Of a DNA stretch of 64,000 nucleotides, positions 16,922 to 26,449 are shown one piece after another; position 1 is the first letter of the stretch; the number at the start of each line of letters is the position of its first letter. The translations under genes and the position numbers were made by a program. Below the pieces are notes generated by a model. It did not search any database and was not told the DNA's origin. It was given only the letters and a program-made list of their open reading frames with translations. Origin of the DNA: Campylobacteraceae bacterium (GTDB taxonomy: Bacteria; Campylobacterota; Campylobacteria; Campylobacterales; Sulfurovaceae); NCBI GenBank assembly GCA_027065385.1, contig JAMOOP010000130.1:20028-84027 (forward strand), in the 5' to 3' direction.

Positions 16922-18010
16922 TTATTTTAAATTACTTAAATTTATCTCATTAAATAATATTATTTTTTTACCATTATGGTCACGCATAAAAGTTTGAGCA
17001 TCTTGTTTATTTTTAAAAGGGATTAACTCTTCACCCATAGGACCTGTTATATCTGAACCAATTACAAAAAATGCACTCTTTGCATCTATAGTCTCTTGGC
17101 TATAGTAGTCTCTTACTAATATATTAGATATATTCTCTTTTGTTAATGTTTCAAATTTACCATACTTAGTTCTATTAAAATAGAATTTCATCATATCTTT
17201 TACACCATCAAAAGATAACTTATTTCCATCTTTATATACTATTTGTGTAATCCATTTTGGATACTTATATACAAACATTCCACAAACAGGACATTTATCA
17301 TCTTTTGTTACACTAATTTCAATAGAGTTTTTACTCTTTTTATCTCTTTTTATATCCCAAAGATATAGAGCTACTGCTTGAAGTTGTTTTTCATTTATAC
17401 CTTTACAGATATTATTATCTTTGATATAAGCTTTTAATTCATTAATAGCTTTAAAACTATTTAAATCTATATTGCCTTGACACTTTTTAGTAAAGATTTT
17501 TTTACCCATAGGATACATCATTTTTTGCTTTTTTATGCCAACCATTGCACTATCTCTATCTAATGATGCTTTTGCATCTTTTATTACTCTATTAAAATTA
17601 GCTATCTCTCCACCATGTTTTTTTATAAACTTCTCTGCTTCCTCTGAACGGCTAAATGCTAGTTTGCTAACTTTACTCATAGTTCCCTTAACATCTGAAC
17701 CAATTACAAAAACTGCACTTTTAGCTAAAATTGGCTGTTGAGTATTAATATCAATAACTTTTACACTATCTAAGTCTATATTGCTATTTCTCATATCTGC
17801 TACTAAACATCTAACCGAACAGTACTGTTTATTTCCTGCTATATATGATGTTTTATAGAACATTTTTAAATTCATTCCACAAATACCACACCACATCTTT
17901 TTATCACCCTCTTGGACAAGAGTCGGTTTAACTGTTGCCATTTTACTAAATGGCTCTGCATTTACTGTTACAAATAACAATACTATTAACAATGCTATTT
18001 TTTTTAACAT
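16922..18010 (-). CDS. Exported protein with two NosL-like domains
   Basis: A 362-residue protein with a signal peptide (MLKKIALLIVLLFVTVNA) and two NosL-type domains, each with a Cys-x2-Cys-Gly-Met metal motif: CGICGMN at about residue 41 and CPVCGMF at about 235. Each domain repeats the later signature SAVFVIGSDVKGTMS / SAFFVIGSDITGPMG. The linker (about 150-225) contains KKCQGNIDLNSF and resembles a cytochrome-like segment without a CxxCH haem site. NosL proteins bind Cu(I) and help assemble nitrous oxide reductase. A copper-handling role is inferred; no nos genes are in the window. TAAGGA precedes the ATG. Confidence 0.85.
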   Translation of the reverse strand: MLKKIALLIVLLFVTVNAEPFSKMATVKPTLVQEGDKKMWCGICGMNLKMFYKTSYIAGNKQYCSVRCLVADMRNSNIDLDSVKVIDINTQQPILAKSAVFVIGSDVKGTMSKVSKLAFSRSEEAEKFIKKHGGEIANFNRVIKDAKASLDRDSAMVGIKKQKMMYPMGKKIFTKKCQGNIDLNSFKAINELKAYIKDNNICKGINEKQLQAVALYLWDIKRDKKSKNSIEISVTKDDKCPVCGMFVYKYPKWITQIVYKDGNKLSFDGVKDMMKFYFNRTKYGKFETLTKENISNILVRDYYSQETIDAKSAFFVIGSDITGPMGEELIPFKNKQDAQTFMRDHNGKKIILFNEINLSNLK

Positions 18011-18101
18011 TACTTTTCCTTATTTTATAGATTGGCTTATATTATAACTATCAATTGTTAAATTAGTGTTAAATATTACTCTATTCGTAACTCTAGGGAA
18101 C

Positions 18102-18120
18102 TTTGCGATATAATCGCAAA
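18102..18120 (+). promoter_or_regulatory. Promoter -10 embedded in a palindrome, aspS
   Basis: A perfect TATAAT (18109-18114) sits inside an 8-bp inverted repeat (TTTGCGAT, 3-base centre ATA, ATCGCAAA). The gene starts 28 bases further on. A dimeric repressor bound to the palindrome would block RNA polymerase. Confidence 0.6.
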
Positions 18121-18147
18121 AAATTTTTAAGATAGATAGGAAATATT

Positions 18148-19914
18148 GTGAGAACACACTATTGTGCAGATATAAATGAGACACTTATTGGTCAAGAGGT
18201 AACGGTTGCTGGTTGGGTATCTAGCAGAAGAGACCATGGTGGTTTAATTTTTATAGATTTAAGAGATAAAGATGAGGTAGTACAACTTGTTTGTGACCCA
18301 GCGGACAATATTGAAGCTCATAAGAGGGCTGAAAGTGTTAGAGACCAATTTGTACTAATTGCTACAGGAAAAGTAAGAGCTAGAGGTGAAGGGTTAGAGA
18401 ACCCAAAACTTAAAACTGGTAGAGTTGAAATTGTAGTAGATAATTTAGTAATAGAGAATAAATCTCTACCTATGCCATTTGATTTGGGTGATGAGAAAGT
18501 TAATGAAGAGATTAAACTAAAACATAGATATTTAGAGCTTAGAACACAAAAATCTTATGATATTTTTAAACTCCGTTCAAAAGCTACTATTGCTACTAGA
18601 AACACACTAGATGAGTTAGGATTTTTAGAGGTAGAGACTCCTATTATTACAAAATCAACTCCAGAGGGAGCAAGAGATTATTTAGTGCCATCTCGTGTTC
18701 ATGGTGGTGAGTTTTACGCACTTCCTCAATCTCCACAACTCTTTAAACAGCTTTTAATGGTTGGTGGATTTGATAGATATTTTCAGATAGCAAAATGTTT
18801 TAGAGATGAGGATTTAAGAGCAGATAGACAACCAGAGTTTACTCAAATAGATATAGAGATGAGTTTTTGTGACCAAGAAGATGTTATTGATGTAGCAGAG
18901 AAACTTATGTACTCAATCTTTACTAAGTGTGGGTTTGATATTCCTAAAACATTTAAGAGAATGCCATATAGTGAAGCTATGGAGAAGTACGGTTCAGATA
19001 AACCAGATATGCGTTATGATTTGGCTATGGTTGATGTTATTGATATTTTTGCTAGATGTGATAATGAGATATTCTCTAATATTGCGAAAGACAGCAAGAA
19101 AAATAGAATTAAAGCACTAAAAGTTCCAAATGGAGATAATATCTTCTCTAAAAGAGAGATGAAAAGATTTGAGCAGTATGTTAGAAAATTTGGAGCATCT
19201 GGACTTGGATATTTCCAAATGAAAGAAGATGGATTAAAAGGACCTCTTACTAAATTCTTTACATCTGAAGATATAGAAGCAATTATTGAAAGATGTGATT
19301 TAAAAGTTGGAGATGCTGTATTCTTTGGTGCAGGAGATAAAAAGTTAGTATTAGATTATATGGGAAGATTTAGAATTCACTTAGCTGAACTTATGGGAAT
19401 AATTCCAGAAGATAAGTTTGAGTTTTTATGGGTTATGGATTTTCCTATGTTTGAAGAAGAAGATGGAAGAGTTAAAGCACTACACCACCCATTTACAATG
19501 CCAAAAATTGATAAGAATGGAAAAATCTCATTTGATGATATAGAAGATATAGAGTCTATAGCCTATGATTTAGTATTAAATGGTACAGAGTTAGGTGGTG
19601 GTTCAATCCGTATTCATAAAGAGGATATTCAATCAGAGGTATTTAAACTTTTAGGAATTTCAGATGAAGAGGCAGAGGCTAAATTTGGTTTCTTACTAAA
19701 TGCACTTAAATTTGGCGCACCTCCACATGGTGGTATTGCATTTGGTCTTGATAGACTTGTTATGTTAATGACAGGTGCTAGTAGTATTAGAGAGGTTATT
19801 GCATTCCCTAAAACTCAAAAAGCACAGTGTCTATTAACAGATGCACCAAGTGAAGTTGATAGTGAACAGTTAAGTGAACTTAGTATTAGAGTAAGAAAAC
19901 AGTTAGTAAAATAG
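18148..19914 (+). CDS. aspS: Aspartyl-tRNA synthetase
   Basis: Charges tRNA-Asp, and possibly tRNA-Asn, with aspartate. The 588-residue length and insertion pattern match the bacterial type: an N-terminal OB fold for anticodon binding ([21 protein letters not shown]), class II motif 1 and 2 regions ([39 protein letters not shown]), the GAD domain (about 285-420) and motif 3 ([15 protein letters not shown]). The start is a GTG at 18148 with TAGGAAA upstream. Campylobacterota often use a non-discriminating AspRS with GatCAB to make Asn-tRNA; the sequence alone does not tell which type this is. adk follows 10 bases later. Confidence 0.96.
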   Translation: MRTHYCADINETLIGQEVTVAGWVSSRRDHGGLIFIDLRDKDEVVQLVCDPADNIEAHKRAESVRDQFVLIATGKVRARGEGLENPKLKTGRVEIVVDNLVIENKSLPMPFDLGDEKVNEEIKLKHRYLELRTQKSYDIFKLRSKATIATRNTLDELGFLEVETPIITKSTPEGARDYLVPSRVHGGEFYALPQSPQLFKQLLMVGGFDRYFQIAKCFRDEDLRADRQPEFTQIDIEMSFCDQEDVIDVAEKLMYSIFTKCGFDIPKTFKRMPYSEAMEKYGSDKPDMRYDLAMVDVIDIFARCDNEIFSNIAKDSKKNRIKALKVPNGDNIFSKREMKRFEQYVRKFGASGLGYFQMKEDGLKGPLTKFFTSEDIEAIIERCDLKVGDAVFFGAGDKKLVLDYMGRFRIHLAELMGIIPEDKFEFLWVMDFPMFEEEDGRVKALHHPFTMPKIDKNGKISFDDIEDIESIAYDLVLNGTELGGGSIRIHKEDIQSEVFKLLGISDEEAEAKFGFLLNALKFGAPPHGGIAFGLDRLVMLMTGASSIREVIAFPKTQKAQCLLTDAPSEVDSEQLSELSIRVRKQLVK

Positions 19915-19924
19915 AGGAGAAGAG

Positions 19925-20521
19925 ATGTCAAAAAAACTATTTTTAATAATCGGCGCACCAGGAAGTGGAAAAACAACAGATGCTAGTTTAATAGCAAAAA
20001 AACATAGTGATAGTATAGTACACTACTCAACAGGTGATATGTTAAGAGAGGAAGTATCAAGTGGAAGTGAATTAGGGGCTACGATTGAGAGTTATATATC
20101 AAGAGGGGCTTTAGTTCCTTTAAATATTATTATAGATACTATAATTTCAGCTATTAACCAAGCACCAGTACCAAATGTTCTAATTGATGGGTATCCTAGA
20201 AGTGTAGAGCAGATGAAAGCTTTAGATGAGATTTTGGCTGATAATAGTGATATAGAGCTAGTTTCAGTTATTGAAGTTAGAGTTAGTGAACAGGTAGCAA
20301 AAGAGAGAATATTAGGTCGTGCAGCTGAAGCTAAAGAGGGAGAGCAGAGAAGTGATGATAGTGTAGAGGTATTCTATGATAGAATGAAAATCTATACCGA
20401 CCCATTGGCTGAAATTCAAGAGTTTTATACTAATAAAAGTTTATTACATGTAATTAATGGTGAAAGAACACTTGATGTTATTGTTGAGGATATGGATAAC
20501 TTTATTCAGAGTAAAATTTAA
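19925..20521 (+). CDS. adk: Adenylate kinase
   Basis: Interconverts ATP + AMP and 2 ADP, setting the energy charge. The P-loop GAPGSGKTT is at residues 10-18, followed by the AMP-binding HYSTGDMLREEV and the conserved DGYPRSVEQ. The LID is short (about 130-150, RAAEAKEGEQRSDD), with no zinc cysteines. Length 198 residues is normal for the short-LID type. GGAG lies before the ATG. It is co-transcribed with aspS. Confidence 0.95.
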   Translation: MSKKLFLIIGAPGSGKTTDASLIAKKHSDSIVHYSTGDMLREEVSSGSELGATIESYISRGALVPLNIIIDTIISAINQAPVPNVLIDGYPRSVEQMKALDEILADNSDIELVSVIEVRVSEQVAKERILGRAAEAKEGEQRSDDSVEVFYDRMKIYTDPLAEIQEFYTNKSLLHVINGERTLDVIVEDMDNFIQSKI

Positions 20522-20533
20522 TAATTTCCACTT

Positions 20534-20555
20534 CCCCTTATAATATAATAAGGGG
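20534..20555 (+). terminator. Hairpin after adk
   Basis: A perfect inverted repeat (CCCCTTAT, 6-base loop, ATAAGGGG) 12 bases after the adk stop. It lacks a following T run, so it may be a weak or Rho-assisted terminator. Confidence 0.5.
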
Positions 20556-20621
20556 CTACTAAAATAGCAAAATAAATCCACTTTTTCCCAAATATAAATC
20601 AGACTTATACTATAAATAATA

Positions 20622-20627
20622 TATAAT
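20622..20627 (+). promoter_or_regulatory. Probable -10 element of the Mrp/Mbx-like operon
   Basis: A TATAAT in the 158-base gap between adk and the first subunit gene, 53 bases before its ATG. No clear -35 is present. This is the only candidate promoter I see ahead of the 17-kb operon. Confidence 0.5.
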
Positions 20628-20679
20628 TTCGTCACTATTTAAATTGATAAAAATTTAAATATAAAAAAAGGTAAATAAT

Positions 20680-20937
20680 ATGCTTAATTTCTTAATTTTA
20701 CTAATTCTGTTTGCAATATTTCTATCATTTATAAGGTTTATAAAAGGACCTCATTTAACAGATAGAGTTGTTGCTTTTGACACTATGGGGATAATTGCTG
20801 TATCTCTTTTAGTTTTGCTCTCTGTTACAGTTAAAGATAGTATATATCTTGATGTAGCTTTTGTATTTGCAGTTATTGGATTTATTGGTACAATAATTTT
20901 TGCACGATTTAATGTGGCAAAGGATAGTGATGCTTAA
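20680..20937 (+). CDS. mrpF: MrpF/MnhF-like membrane subunit
   Basis: An 85-residue protein with three transmembrane helices and the family block FIKGPHLTDRVVAFDT near residue 22, followed by DVAFVFAVIGFIGTI. MrpF belongs to Mrp Na+/H+ antiporters and to the sodium-translocating half of Mbh/Mbx complexes. TTTAAATATAAAAAAAGG provides a purine-rich ribosome site. It is the first gene of the complex operon and overlaps the next gene by 8 bases. Confidence 0.92.
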   Translation: MLNFLILLILFAIFLSFIRFIKGPHLTDRVVAFDTMGIIAVSLLVLLSVTVKDSIYLDVAFVFAVIGFIGTIIFARFNVAKDSDA

Positions 20938-21244
20938 TGTTATTGGATTGATTTTAATAACTCCTGGTGCTACTCTTTTAGTTATTAGTGCTATTGGGCT
21001 TTTACGAATGCCTGATACTATTACTAGAATGCACGCAGGAACAAAAGCCTCAACGCTCGGTAGTCTGCTTGTTATTATGGGAGTTGCATTTTTAGAGCCT
21101 ACTTTATGGTTTAAACTTCTCTTTTTAGCTCTTTTTATCTTAATTACTAACCCTCTCTCATCTTCAATTTTAGCTAGAAGTACTTACCTTAAACACGGTT
21201 TTTTTAATATGAGTGGAATGGACGATTTAAAGGATAATAGATGA
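20930..21244 (+). CDS. mrpG: MrpG/MnhG-like membrane subunit
   Basis: A 104-residue, three-helix subunit with the family pattern GATLLVISAIGLLRMPDTITR and MHAGTKASTLGSLLVI. I chose the ATG at 20930 because AAAGGA lies 5 bases upstream and it matches the usual N terminus. It partners MrpF in the antiporter-like module. It overlaps the next gene by 4 bases (ATGA). Confidence 0.92.
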   Translation: MLNVIGLILITPGATLLVISAIGLLRMPDTITRMHAGTKASTLGSLLVIMGVAFLEPTLWFKLLFLALFILITNPLSSSILARSTYLKHGFFNMSGMDDLKDNR

Positions 21245-21489
21245 TTGGATTAATAGTATTAGCTATATTTATAACACTTATAATCTTAGCTGTATTGATT
21301 ATAGAAAATGATGATTTACCCCATAGTGTTATTCTATTTATGGGATTTGGATTAGGGAGTGTAATACTCTATTTCATATTTTCAGCACCTGATGTAGCAT
21401 TGACAGAGGCTGTAATTGGAACTGGTATTAGTGGAGTGGTATTTTTAGTAACTCTTTTACAGATAAGAAGTAAGGAGATAAAGAGATGA
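21241..21489 (+). CDS. MbhD-like subunit (DUF4040, MrpA C-terminal piece)
   Basis: An 82-residue, three-helix protein with SVILFMGFGLGSVILYFIFSAPDVALTEAVIGTGISG as one conserved block (about residues 29-66). This is the DUF4040 segment that is part of the MrpA C terminus in antiporters and a separate gene (mbhD/mbxD) in hydrogenase-type complexes. Having it as a separate gene is a mark of the Mbh/Mbx arrangement. It overlaps its neighbours by 4 bases on each side. Confidence 0.88.
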   Translation: MIGLIVLAIFITLIILAVLIIENDDLPHSVILFMGFGLGSVILYFIFSAPDVALTEAVIGTGISGVVFLVTLLQIRSKEIKR

Positions 21490-22193
21490 ATTTAAAAAAA
21501 GAGATTAGAGTCTCTACCCTTTTTATATCGCTTATAGTATCTATTATGACTATTTTACTACTTCCAATATTTTTAGATTTTAATCTTGCTTCAAACTCTT
21601 TAGGAGATAGCTTACTTAATATAAATGAGATAGAGACCAATAGTGCAAATGGTGTAACCTCTGTTGTTACATACTTTAGGGGTTTTGATACCTTAGGAGA
21701 GGTTACTATTCTATTTTTATCTATCTTTGGTATTGGTTTAGGATTAGATGGGTATAGAGATAAATTAAATATCTTTGCTTATGAGAATAGACTACTTAAA
21801 AGTAGTGTTGATATTCTATTTCCTCTTATTATTCTATTTGGATTTTATATTATAATTCATGGACATCTAAGCCCTGGTGGTGGATTTCAAGGTGGTGTTA
21901 TAATTGCGAGTGCATTTTTATTAATGTTTTTAGCTAAAGGAGATGAGTTTTCTCTAAATCATAAAATTATATCTATTACAGAAGCACTAAGTGGAGCAGG
22001 ATTTATACTAATTGGTATATTGGGCGTTCTTTTAGTAGATAGGTTTTTAGGGAACTTTTTACCACTTGGTACTATAAAAGAGCTTTTTAGTGGTGGAGTT
22101 ATACCACTTATATATATATTTGTAGGGATTAAGGTCTCTGCTGAAATTACTGCTTTAGTTGAGTATTTTATAAGGATTAAAGATGTTAGATAG
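21486..22193 (+). CDS. Fused MbhE-MrpB-like membrane subunit
   Basis: A 235-residue protein combining two modules. Residues 1-95 carry the MbhE/MrpA-tail motif VTSVVTYFRGFDTLGE. Residues 105-235 are MrpB/MbhF with HGHLSPGGGFQGGVIIASAFLL. In Pyrococcus Mbh and Mbx these are separate or differently joined genes. About six transmembrane helices are seen. It belongs to the sodium/proton module and overlaps both neighbours. Confidence 0.88.
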   Translation: MNLKKEIRVSTLFISLIVSIMTILLLPIFLDFNLASNSLGDSLLNINEIETNSANGVTSVVTYFRGFDTLGEVTILFLSIFGIGLGLDGYRDKLNIFAYENRLLKSSVDILFPLIILFGFYIIIHGHLSPGGGFQGGVIIASAFLLMFLAKGDEFSLNHKIISITEALSGAGFILIGILGVLLVDRFLGNFLPLGTIKELFSGGVIPLIYIFVGIKVSAEITALVEYFIRIKDVR

Positions 22194-22569
22194 TTTTAAT
22201 CAGACACAATTTTTACATAGTGTAATTACTATCGGGTCACTATTAATTTTTGCTATAGGGTTAGTTGGAGTTTTAATTAAAAAGAACCTATTTAAGATTT
22301 TTCTCTCATTTGCTATTATTGAGAGTAGTCTATTTATCTATTTTATTGGAATGCACTTTGAGGTAGAAAAGGTAGCTCCAATGTTAACAGACAAGGTTAC
22401 AAAGTTCTCTACTAATATGACAGACCCTGTTCCACAAGCTATGATTTTAACTACTATTGTTATTGGTATTGCTGTTTTGGCTTTAGCACTATCTTTTATT
22501 ATTAACTATTTTAAACTAACTAATAATATGAGAGTTGATGATATGAATGAGTTAGGAGATGAGAAGTGA
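22183..22569 (+). CDS. mrpC: MrpC/MnhC-like (NuoK-like) subunit
   Basis: A 128-residue protein with three transmembrane helices and the NuoK/MrpC pattern: KIFLSFAIIESSLFIYFIG with a buried Glu at about residue 46, and DPVPQAMILTTIVIGIAVLALALSF near residues 86-110. MrpC/NuoK subunits form the link between antiporter modules. There is an extra charged segment (KVAPMLTDKVTKFSTN) between helices 2 and 3. It overlaps the preceding gene by 11 bases and the next by 4. Confidence 0.92.
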   Translation: MLDSFNQTQFLHSVITIGSLLIFAIGLVGVLIKKNLFKIFLSFAIIESSLFIYFIGMHFEVEKVAPMLTDKVTKFSTNMTDPVPQAMILTTIVIGIAVLALALSFIINYFKLTNNMRVDDMNELGDEK

Positions 22570-23957
22570 GCCTTTTATATTTTGTAATCTTACCACTTTT
22601 AGCATCTTTTTTAACTCCATTTTTTAGAAATTATCTAAGATATATCTCTTTGGCAGTTAATCTTATGCTATTAGCTCTATCATTTAGCTTTTTAGGCTCT
22701 CTTCCTATAAGAGAGTCTATCTCTTTTGACTCTCCTCTTAGTATAGCATTTGTATTGGATAGTGCTTCACTATTTTTTATAGTTCTATTTCTATCTATAA
22801 TGACACTATTTTCAATATATGCTATTAGAGATAAGAGTAGAAAAGATATATTTATCTTAACCAATATGCTACTAGCTAGTGTATCGGGACTTGTATTAAG
22901 TGGAGATATTTTCAATATATATATCTTTTTTGAAATAGCATCAATTTCAGCCTATATTTTAACCTCTCTACAAAAAGATAAAGAGGCGTATAGTGGTGCT
23001 ATTAGATATATGATAATGGGTGCAGTAGCCTCTATATTTTTATTAATTGGAATAATGACAATATATCTAAATTTAGGAACTTTAAATCTAGTAACTATTG
23101 GTGAGAAGTTTTCAACTATAGATAATCAGATTAAATCTCTTACTCTTATATCACTATTTATAGGATTTGGAATAAAAGCGGAGATTTTCCCTTTAAACTT
23201 TTGGGTAGTTGACATCTATCAAGCATCTACTAATAGAGTAAATGCCCTATTTAGTTCTGTTTTATCAAAAGCTTATATATTTCTATTTTTTCATATTGCC
23301 TATATTTTAGGAGTAAATATTAAGATACTTAGTTTTTTAGCAATTTTAGGTATTATCTCTTTTGGTGTCTCTGAAATATCTGCTTTAAGTAGTAAAAATT
23401 TAAAAAGAGTTTTTGCCTACTCAACTTTAGGGCAAATTGGGGTCTTATTTATTGCTCTATCTAGTAGTAGTATAGTAGCTACAACAGGGGCTATATTTTT
23501 GATTGCACTTCATGCCATAACTAAACTAATGCTATTTTTATCTTTAGATATTTTAGAAGATAGATTTAGTAGTGTTAATATAGATATATTTAAAAAGTTT
23601 AATTCACTCTTTTTAATCTCTATTTTTGCTATTGGATTTTTATCTCTTTTAGGAGTTCCTCCATTTGGTGGATTTATAGCTAAACTTACAATACTAGAGG
23701 GTTTAATAACTAAAAGTGAATATATTTTAGTTGGAGCTATTTTGGTTATCTCTTTAATCGAAGCTGTTTACCTATTTAAACTTTTAGGTATGAGTCGAGA
23801 AGCAGGAGAGAAGAGTAGTTTAGATATACCTATTTTAAAAAGAGGAGTTTTATCTATTATGGCTCTATCTATTATATATCTTGGAATTTTTCCTGAACTA
23901 TTTTTACAAATATGTAAAAGTGTAGCTTTAGCTCTTGTAGGAGTAGATAATGTTTAG
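22566..23957 (+). CDS. mrpD: MrpD-like antiporter subunit
   Basis: A 463-residue, roughly 14-helix protein of the MrpD/NuoM/NuoN family, the ion-pumping subunits. The conserved charged residues are visible: Glu in FEIASISAYILTSL (helix 5, about residue 120), Lys in GIKAEIFPLNFWVVDIYQAS (about 200) and Lys in SSKNLKRVFAYSTLGQIG. The start is a GTG at 22566 overlapping the mrpC stop. It is the first of two antiporter-like subunits in the operon. Confidence 0.92.
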   Translation: MSLLYFVILPLLASFLTPFFRNYLRYISLAVNLMLLALSFSFLGSLPIRESISFDSPLSIAFVLDSASLFFIVLFLSIMTLFSIYAIRDKSRKDIFILTNMLLASVSGLVLSGDIFNIYIFFEIASISAYILTSLQKDKEAYSGAIRYMIMGAVASIFLLIGIMTIYLNLGTLNLVTIGEKFSTIDNQIKSLTLISLFIGFGIKAEIFPLNFWVVDIYQASTNRVNALFSSVLSKAYIFLFFHIAYILGVNIKILSFLAILGIISFGVSEISALSSKNLKRVFAYSTLGQIGVLFIALSSSSIVATTGAIFLIALHAITKLMLFLSLDILEDRFSSVNIDIFKKFNSLFLISIFAIGFLSLLGVPPFGGFIAKLTILEGLITKSEYILVGAILVISLIEAVYLFKLLGMSREAGEKSSLDIPILKRGVLSIMALSIIYLGIFPELFLQICKSVALALVGVDNV

Positions 23958-25563
23958 TTTTGAAATTACACCTTTAGGTAACCTATTTCTTGCACTTAAT
24001 TTAGCTGTATTTGGCTCTTTAATCTTTATGAAAAGAGAAAACTTAGCCTTAATGTTACTTCTATTTCTCTCTTTGAGTACTATATTTTATGCCAATAATT
24101 TAATTACACTATTTATTGGTTGGGAGGTAATGAGCTGGAGTAGCTACTTTATAATAGTAAAAGATGTTAAATTAAAAACAGCACAAAAGTATATTATATT
24201 TAATCTAGGTGCAGGTTTTGCACTTTTGGGGGCTATAGTTTTAATATATAATTTTAGTGGAACTTTTATCTATAGTGATATAATTTTTAATAAAGTTCCA
24301 ATACCATTTAGAACACCTATATATATTTTACTCTTTATTACTATATTTGTAAAATCTGGTATTATCCCTTTTCACTATTGGGTAATTGATACCTATAAAG
24401 AGGCAGAAGATATATTTAGTGCTATCTTAAGTGCTATTATCTCAAAAGCTGGTATTTTTCTATTTATTACCCTATTTATAAAAATAATAGGATATAAATA
24501 TATAGAGACAAATCTATTAGATATTGTAGCGTGGCTTGGTGTAATCACCTCTATAGTTGCCACATTTAAAGCAATATCTCAAAATAGCCTAAAGAGACTT
24601 TTAGCATACTCATCTATTGCACAAGTTGGATATATTGTAACAGTATTAACTATCTTAAATAGTAGTGGATTAGAGGCTGGATTATATCATACCGTTATTC
24701 ACACATTTGTAAAACTACTTCTATTTGTAAATATAGCATCAATTATCTATATTACTAAAAAAGATAAATTTAGTGAGTTGGGAGGATTAATATATAGTTA
24801 TCCTACCCTATTTATTATGCTTCTAATTGGAATAATAGGATTGGCTGGAATGCCACCACTTGGAGGATTTAGTAGTAAGTTTCTTATATATACAACTTTA
24901 CTAGAAGAGAAAAAAGCTCTACTTTTAGTAGCCATTATGTTTAGTTCAGCTTCTGCTTTTCTATACTGCTATAAACTAATATATGGTATCTATCTTGGTC
25001 ACTCAAAAACCGATAAAAAAGAGCATAGAAAACTATCAACTCTATATTATATACCTCAATATATAGCCTCTTTAATCTTAATAGTTTTAGGCTTTTTACC
25101 ATCTTTAGCTATAGAGATATTTAATCCAATATTAATCTCTTTAGGATTTAAACCAACTAACTTCTCAACTCTATTTGAACTAAACTCAAACTTTGCATCA
25201 TTTAATGGTGGGGCTATTATGGCAATATTTATTGCTATATTTGTAGTAATTTTACTTATTGTAACCTCTATAAAAAATAGAACTGTGAAAACGAGAGATA
25301 AGTTAGATATAAGCTACTGTGGAGAAGTACCAAATCCAAACAGTAATCTACACTACGGTTATGGAGTTGGAGAGGAGTTAAGACGAGTTAGCTTTATTGG
25401 ATTTATACTAAAAAATAGTGTATCTCCATACTGGGAAAGAGTATTAGTAGTTGTTAAAGAGAGTTCTATCTTTTTAAAGAGACTATATAGCTTAACTATT
25501 CAAAATGTAGGAGTAGTTACTATAATACTCTTTAGCATACTACTTTATATAGGAGTTGAATAA
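23950..25563 (+). CDS. Second antiporter-like subunit (MbxH'/HyfB/NuoL-like)
   Basis: A 537-residue, polytopic protein of the NuoL/M/N family. Key residues: Glu in FIGWEVMSWSSYF (helix 5), Lys in VKSGIIPFHYWVIDTYKEAED (helix 7), and SQNSLKRLLAYSSIAQVGY. After the antiporter core a long C-terminal extension ends with LDISYCGEVPNPNSNLHYG and a last membrane helix. A second antiporter subunit is a known feature of Mbx-type complexes (MbxH and MbxH') as against Mbh. It overlaps the following NuoH-like gene by one base. Confidence 0.9.
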   Translation: MFSFEITPLGNLFLALNLAVFGSLIFMKRENLALMLLLFLSLSTIFYANNLITLFIGWEVMSWSSYFIIVKDVKLKTAQKYIIFNLGAGFALLGAIVLIYNFSGTFIYSDIIFNKVPIPFRTPIYILLFITIFVKSGIIPFHYWVIDTYKEAEDIFSAILSAIISKAGIFLFITLFIKIIGYKYIETNLLDIVAWLGVITSIVATFKAISQNSLKRLLAYSSIAQVGYIVTVLTILNSSGLEAGLYHTVIHTFVKLLLFVNIASIIYITKKDKFSELGGLIYSYPTLFIMLLIGIIGLAGMPPLGGFSSKFLIYTTLLEEKKALLLVAIMFSSASAFLYCYKLIYGIYLGHSKTDKKEHRKLSTLYYIPQYIASLILIVLGFLPSLAIEIFNPILISLGFKPTNFSTLFELNSNFASFNGGAIMAIFIAIFVVILLIVTSIKNRTVKTRDKLDISYCGEVPNPNSNLHYGYGVGEELRRVSFIGFILKNSVSPYWERVLVVVKESSIFLKRLYSLTIQNVGVVTIILFSILLYIGVE

Positions 25564-26441
25564 TGTTTTTAGATGTAATATATATGCTAATCTTAGCATA
25601 CTTTTTTGGTTTTTTATACTACGGACTATATAGAAATATATCTGCTAGAGTTCATGGAAGATTTGGACCATCTATAGCTCAATCTTTTTACGATAGTATT
25701 AAATTATTTCTAAAAGATACAACCATAAATTTTGGTTGGGCATTTTATGGTGGAATAGTTATTATGGCAACAGGTGCAGTAACTACTGTTTTATTTATTC
25801 CATACCTAAATAACTCTAACTCTCTAACAGGATTTAGCTCTTATGGAAATTTAATAGTAGTTTTATATCTTATGGTTTTAGGACCTTTGGGAAATGCTAT
25901 TGGGATTGGAAGTAATGGAAACCCATTTGGAGCTATGGGAATAACTAGAGGTTTGACTAGACTTATAGGTTTAGAGTTACCTTTTTATATAGCATCTATT
26001 GGCATTATGATAGCCTCTCAAAGTGCAGATATTACAACTATTATGCATAATCAATCACAAACTTGGAATGTTTTTTCACACCCACTACTATTTATTGGAG
26101 CTTTTATCTCATTTTTAGGATTTATGGGAAAATCTCCATTTGATGTAGTAGGTGCGCCACAAGAGGTATATAGTGGACCAGCCACTGAATTTAGTGGTAA
26201 ATTTTTTGCTCTTGCCTTGTCTCAAAGTGCTATATTCTCATTTGCTAAACTTCTTTTAATGGTTGATTTATTTTTAGGTGGAGCATCTAATCTATTAGAG
26301 TTAGTTATTAAGACATTTATTCTATTTATTATGGCTGTTTTTGTAGGGAGCGTTTATGCTAGATTTACTACTATTCAAAGTGTTGAATTTTTAATTCGCA
26401 TACCGACTATTATTGCTTTAGTTGGACTATTTTTTATATAG
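25563..26441 (+). CDS. NuoH/MbhM/MbxM-like membrane subunit
   Basis: A 292-residue, roughly eight-helix protein that anchors the peripheral arm to the membrane in complex I-like enzymes. Family features: RVHGRFGPSIAQSFYDSIKLFLKD near residue 30, GLTRLIGLELPFYIAS, and the signature SPFDVVGAPQEVYSGPATEFSG near residue 195, the counterpart of the NuoH quinone-pocket loop. It places this operon in the hydrogenase/complex I family rather than simple Mrp antiporters. Confidence 0.92.
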   Translation: MFLDVIYMLILAYFFGFLYYGLYRNISARVHGRFGPSIAQSFYDSIKLFLKDTTINFGWAFYGGIVIMATGAVTTVLFIPYLNNSNSLTGFSSYGNLIVVLYLMVLGPLGNAIGIGSNGNPFGAMGITRGLTRLIGLELPFYIASIGIMIASQSADITTIMHNQSQTWNVFSHPLLFIGAFISFLGFMGKSPFDVVGAPQEVYSGPATEFSGKFFALALSQSAIFSFAKLLLMVDLFLGGASNLLELVIKTFILFIMAVFVGSVYARFTTIQSVEFLIRIPTIIALVGLFFI

Positions 26442-26449
26442 GAAAAGTT

